This document shows positions 59,857-64,000 of a stretch of DNA of 64,000 nt, piece by piece; position 1 is the stretch's first letter; every line of letters begins with the position of its first letter. The translations under genes and the position numbers were made by a program. The stretch is taken from positions 23,440,432 through 23,504,431 of the forward strand of contig OX104113.1 of the NCBI GenBank assembly GCA_944474755.1, given 5' to 3'. This stretch comes from Limnoperna fortunei (taxonomy: Eukaryota > Mollusca > Bivalvia > Mytilida > Modiolidae). The notes beneath the pieces were generated by a model. The model was not told the origin of the DNA and did no database searches. It saw only the letters and a program-made list of their open reading frames with translations.

Positions 59857-62800
59857 GTGTCGTATGGAAACAGTCGTGTTGCTCGATTATCAAAAGGTTT
59901 ATAGGATGCAAAGAAATATGTCTAAATATCACATTTAAACTTTTTTGTCATAGAACCATCGTTGTGATTCACTAGCTCGTGATGGTAACATTTTTAGCTA
60001 TAAGAGTCTTTAGATTTATTGTCATTGGTATGTAGTTGTCGTAGTGGACTTCTGTCATGAAAACACTGGGCGAATGGATTCTTAGTGGCGATTTGCATGG
60101 TCCTCTACAAAATTAACATTTAACCCTATAGTATAATTGCTTTTGTCTCAGAAGCAACAAATTTGATCAAAGCCATATTATACATGAAAGTTTATTGAAT
60201 CTAGTGTTTGTTCTAATCGTAAATCAACCAACGTAAATCAACCTAATTAATATTAAATCTTTCATTTGCTCCTTGTCGCTGCGTGGAAAATCTAACATGA
60301 CCACGTTCATGGCATGTTTCTAGTCACCTTCTTATGCTAATACAATTTTAAAAATCAAATTGTTTTTGTCTTGTAGCGGTTATAAACACATAGCAAGGAA
60401 AGTTTTATTAATACTGAAAAATAGCCTTTCTATTTTCACTTTTATTTATATTTGTGATCTGTTGCGCTTGGTGTAATCTGGCTTAAACACAATACACACT
60501 TGCATCAATGTTCTATTAACCCCTAACTATTCTGTTTTGCATGTTATTAGAATGGTCAATGCATGCACTTCCCTCCATAAGAATGTCTTTGAACTTGTCT
60601 TTGAATTAAAAGCACATATCATACGATCAGCTTGATTTTCGGATCAGACCAAACTATCAAGAGGAGATAAAGTTGGGATTCTCAAATGAAAATTGAAATA
60701 GCAATTTTACCGATATGAGAATTAATTTTATACCAATGTTTGTTTACTCCGTTAGTCTTTTTTTCCATTTGTCCACTTAAACTGCTACTATCCCTTTATT
60801 TATATTAGTTATATTACATAAAAACTAATGTTAAATATTACACAATTAACAAATTTACATTATATACTTTCTTAGATTTAATTTCTTCACATCTTGAACG
60901 ACATTTTTCTGTTATATGGTAATTAATATTATGTGTCATAGTAATGCCATTTCTCTGTATCTGTCTTAACACGTTCTCAACTAAAACCTATAAAACAATA
61001 CATTTAAGCGTTTATCATTGATTTCTTTAGTTTTTTTTTAAAGTTCACCCAGAGGTCATCATAAATGAATTGAACGGTTGTATGGTAACAATATGCTTAC
61101 ACGGTTTTAAGGGTAACATAATGCTTACGTGTCTAGTTACCTTTAGTTAATATCCAGAAGATATTAATTACAAATATCAACATTGTATAACTATACCAGG
61201 TTATTCCTTTGATTTTCCGATACAAGATATTTCAAATAATTATACCTAATTAACGAAAACATCTAATATAAAAAAAATTCTAGAAACACGTTTTGTGATG
61301 AAAATAAGCTCAAATTTATAATTAGCGATCGCAGAAAAAAAATTCATTTATTTACAGTGCTTAATTATACAAAAATTTGGACAATAAAATAAAATTTCCC
61401 ATGGGTATTATATGCTAGATGCAAATTTATCTTCATAAACACATATGAAATAACATGTCTTAGTCAATACGCGATCAATACTATTATTCCTAATGTGCAC
61501 CACACAAAGGAATAATACTAGGTCGCTGAGGACATGACCACGGTCATCAGAAGTGCAACTTGAAATTTGAGGCATGTTTTAATGGGTTAGAATTTTTTAA
61601 AAGTAATTTTGAATGACGGCCACAAAAGATAAAACTGTGTAATTCAAATATCATTTTATTTCATCTACGAATGATGATTTAAATGTGGTCAGTGTCGGGT
61701 CAAGCTTCGGTCAGTGCCGGCTGACCGTAAATAAACCCTTCAACTTTATTTTTTACCGGGTCAATGCTGAATAACTTTGCAGGGAATTTATTTGCAGTTT
61801 CTAAATCAAGTTTTGCGCTGATAGACGAGACCAAGTGTGAATTATGATTGTAAGGACACGTGACCTTTCAATGCCCCCGTGTCTGTGGCATATCGATGTG
61901 CACTTTGATTGGCAAATGCAACTATTCTCGTCTGCTATTAAAACAATCTTCTTTGTTTCATTTGACATGTAGCCTCTTTTACTTCTTTAAACAGATGCTT
62001 CATTATTTTCTCACTGCTTTCATTAACTACCAATATGCAGAAGTTTCACGTAGCTTATTGAATATTTTGGAATTTGATTGATGTCTGATATGTATGTAAG
62101 TATTTTAAACATTCGACCTATAACTGACCTTCACTGCTAAATTATATACATGCCACGAAGCAGGTAATAAATTATAACATCTGTAATTGATAAGGCAAAT
62201 CATTAAGTTCAATAATATACAAAATGTTAATGGGAACGAAAATACAGATATAATTCAATTAAGTGATATATATTTATACATACATTAATGGTAATGTAAT
62301 AAAAGTAATGCTTACAAAACTATTCACATTGTAAACAGCTCGAACAAACTTGATGGAACATGATCTTGGTTTAGTCTTTTTGTGATTTTACGCTGGTCAG
62401 GAAATGATTAACTATATAGTACGTAGCTTTTTAAATTTTAATTTAGATGTTTATTGTCTCTAAAACCCAAGACTTAATATGAAGCTTTTTGCGCTTTCTG
62501 TGTGCTTCATTGTTGCTACACCATGATTTACTGTTCTTGCATAGACACTTGTAACAACAGTAAATCTCGAAATAAACTACACAGTAGTCGTAGGTCTCTA
62601 GGATAATCATGTTATTTTAATATAAGAACATGTGCATGTCACTGTAAATAGTTTTAAGACTGTATTGACCAACACTGGAAGTTATCATGTAAAATATTGT
62701 TCATGCTTTATTGTGTTGTGTGAAACAAATTGACAAAACTTATTTTTATAATAATTTTCCCGTTTTTACAGCGTAATACTTGCGTAATATTTTTCTAGAT

Positions 62801-64000
62801 AATAATTGTCAAATTCTTTAAATGCATTGTTCATTGACAATATAGCTCCCTGAATAAATATGAAATAATATAGTACATGAAATGGTTTGAAGATTTCGCT
62901 CATGAGCTTGTTGCCTGAACATATTGTGATATTTGGTTTTAAGTTGTTTCGTTTTCAAATATCAAACATGTTAAGCTTTATGCTATGTTTCGCCATTTTT
63001 GCGTTTCTTGATTTCTTTAAAGACATCTGTTTTTACTAAATGTTTTAATCAATTAGCAAAAAACTTTCCCAGACAAGGCTCCTTCATAATGACCAGACCG
63101 CTTTTGTACAATTTGTAAAAAATAGTCCGTGGAGTTAATCTTTTTAGTGCGTCATAAAGTCGTGAATCTTAATTTAGAAGAATGTCAACAGAAACAGTAT
63201 CAATAATTAAATTTGGTAAAAGATTCAAAAAAATATTTCTTATTTTGTTTCACTGTGCTATGTCGGATTCATTATAAGATTTCAAGAATATCACGTAAAG
63301 GTGTGTTATTGTATCTTGTCCATTTTATACAGACCAGGAGAAAGATAACTCCAGCAATAATTAGAAATATAAGATTATTATATTTGAACATATTATAAAG
63401 CAAACTAATTGAAAATTACTGCATGTAACGACAAGCTGTGTAAAAACTACTTCCGGTTTTTTGCTCTATTATTCTTTTCTTTTCTTTTCTTTTCAATGTA
63501 AAACGTATTACTAAGTCGCTTGCAAATCTGGCATGGTTTATTTTATGGAGTGGAGTGATGGAGTGGAGTCATTGAGTGGAGACATGAAGTGGAGTCATGG
63601 TGTTTTGGAATTTCCGAGTGAAGCAATATAGTTTCTTTTTTAAATTTTATTGATGTAGGGAGATAAATGAATTTTCATAACATAGACACAGACAACTACT
63701 TAACATCGATCCTGTTTCCGTCGACGTATTTACAACTTGCTACTTATACCCATATTTATTATCACCGTAAGCTCAGGCTATAAAAATATATTGTAAAGTA
63801 TACTCTTTACTATAAACAACTTAAATGTAAAATACTACTGAAACATGTTGTATTTTTTATTTGTGTTTAGGCAACATGAAGTACTAGTCTATGTCTAAAA
63901 AGATTGTATTTATAGAAAAGTACTTGTCAAACAAACTAAAAAATGGTTGATATGAATTTGAACAGACCCCAATTGCTTCAAATGAACATAAGTAAAACAA
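59857..64000. other. Intergenic, no gene seen
   Basis: AT-rich. Only simple repeats stand out: (CTTTT)n at about 63473-63494 and GGAGTGGAGT-type repeats at about 63546-63600. Short open frames lack recognisable features. Confidence 0.5.

Noticed and set aside
1..64000. CRISPR array, bacterial operons or prophage
   Set aside because: The repeats are contiguous or interspersed without spacers, genes have introns, and the context is eukaryotic.

Overview
The window reads as nuclear DNA of an animal, most likely a bivalve mollusc (mussel-like). The DNA is AT-rich, genes are split by GT-AG introns, and transposable elements of many kinds are present: non-LTR retrotransposon ends, a tRNA-derived SINE with a CAAA-type tail, MITEs and fold-back elements. 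The species assignment is inference; no single-copy host gene was recognised.

Layout. (1) 1-1600: 3' end of a non-LTR retrotransposon (RNase H tail plus a CCHC finger), then a tandem-repeat 3' region and an A-rich tail. (2) 2011-32664: a segment of about 30.65 kb bounded by long terminal inverted repeats of roughly 400-480 bp. Each repeat begins with the same 20 bp and carries an array of 21-bp subterminal units (12 on the left, 8 on the right). I read it as one giant DNA transposon. It carries two convergent, intron-containing genes. The plus-strand gene (5832-25188, about 14-15 exons) encodes a HECT-type E3 ubiquitin ligase resembling the invertebrate/fish G2E3-like family, with a 2-kb exon made of about 60 in-frame 30-bp repeats (a Gly/Arg/Gln-rich tract). 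The minus-strand gene (32098-28093, five exons) encodes a DDE integrase/transposase with an N-terminal helix-turn-helix. Both genes carry reading-frame breaks: one in the HECT domain, and at least three in the integrase, one of which removes the codon of the expected second catalytic Asp. Smaller elements (two copies of a 455-bp MITE, a 94-bp hairpin element, four copies of a 'tataccccc' repeat) sit inside introns and gaps of the large element.

(3) 32665-64000: no host gene seen. It holds a decayed L1/Tx1-like LINE (44945-49092) with a nested SINE fragment, two copies of an AATC-tailed repeat, a 58-bp minisatellite, an 895-bp fold-back element with a 5-bp target-site duplication, a 154-bp palindromic MITE with a 7-bp duplication, a 460-bp inverted-repeat element, a complete tRNA-derived SINE with target-site duplication, and long stretches where I see nothing.

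How it fits together: the integrase is the likely mobilising enzyme acting on the long inverted ends. The HECT ligase is cargo or an accessory protein that could modify host or transposase proteins by ubiquitination (inference). As read, this copy looks non-functional, unless the small indels are sequencing or assembly errors.
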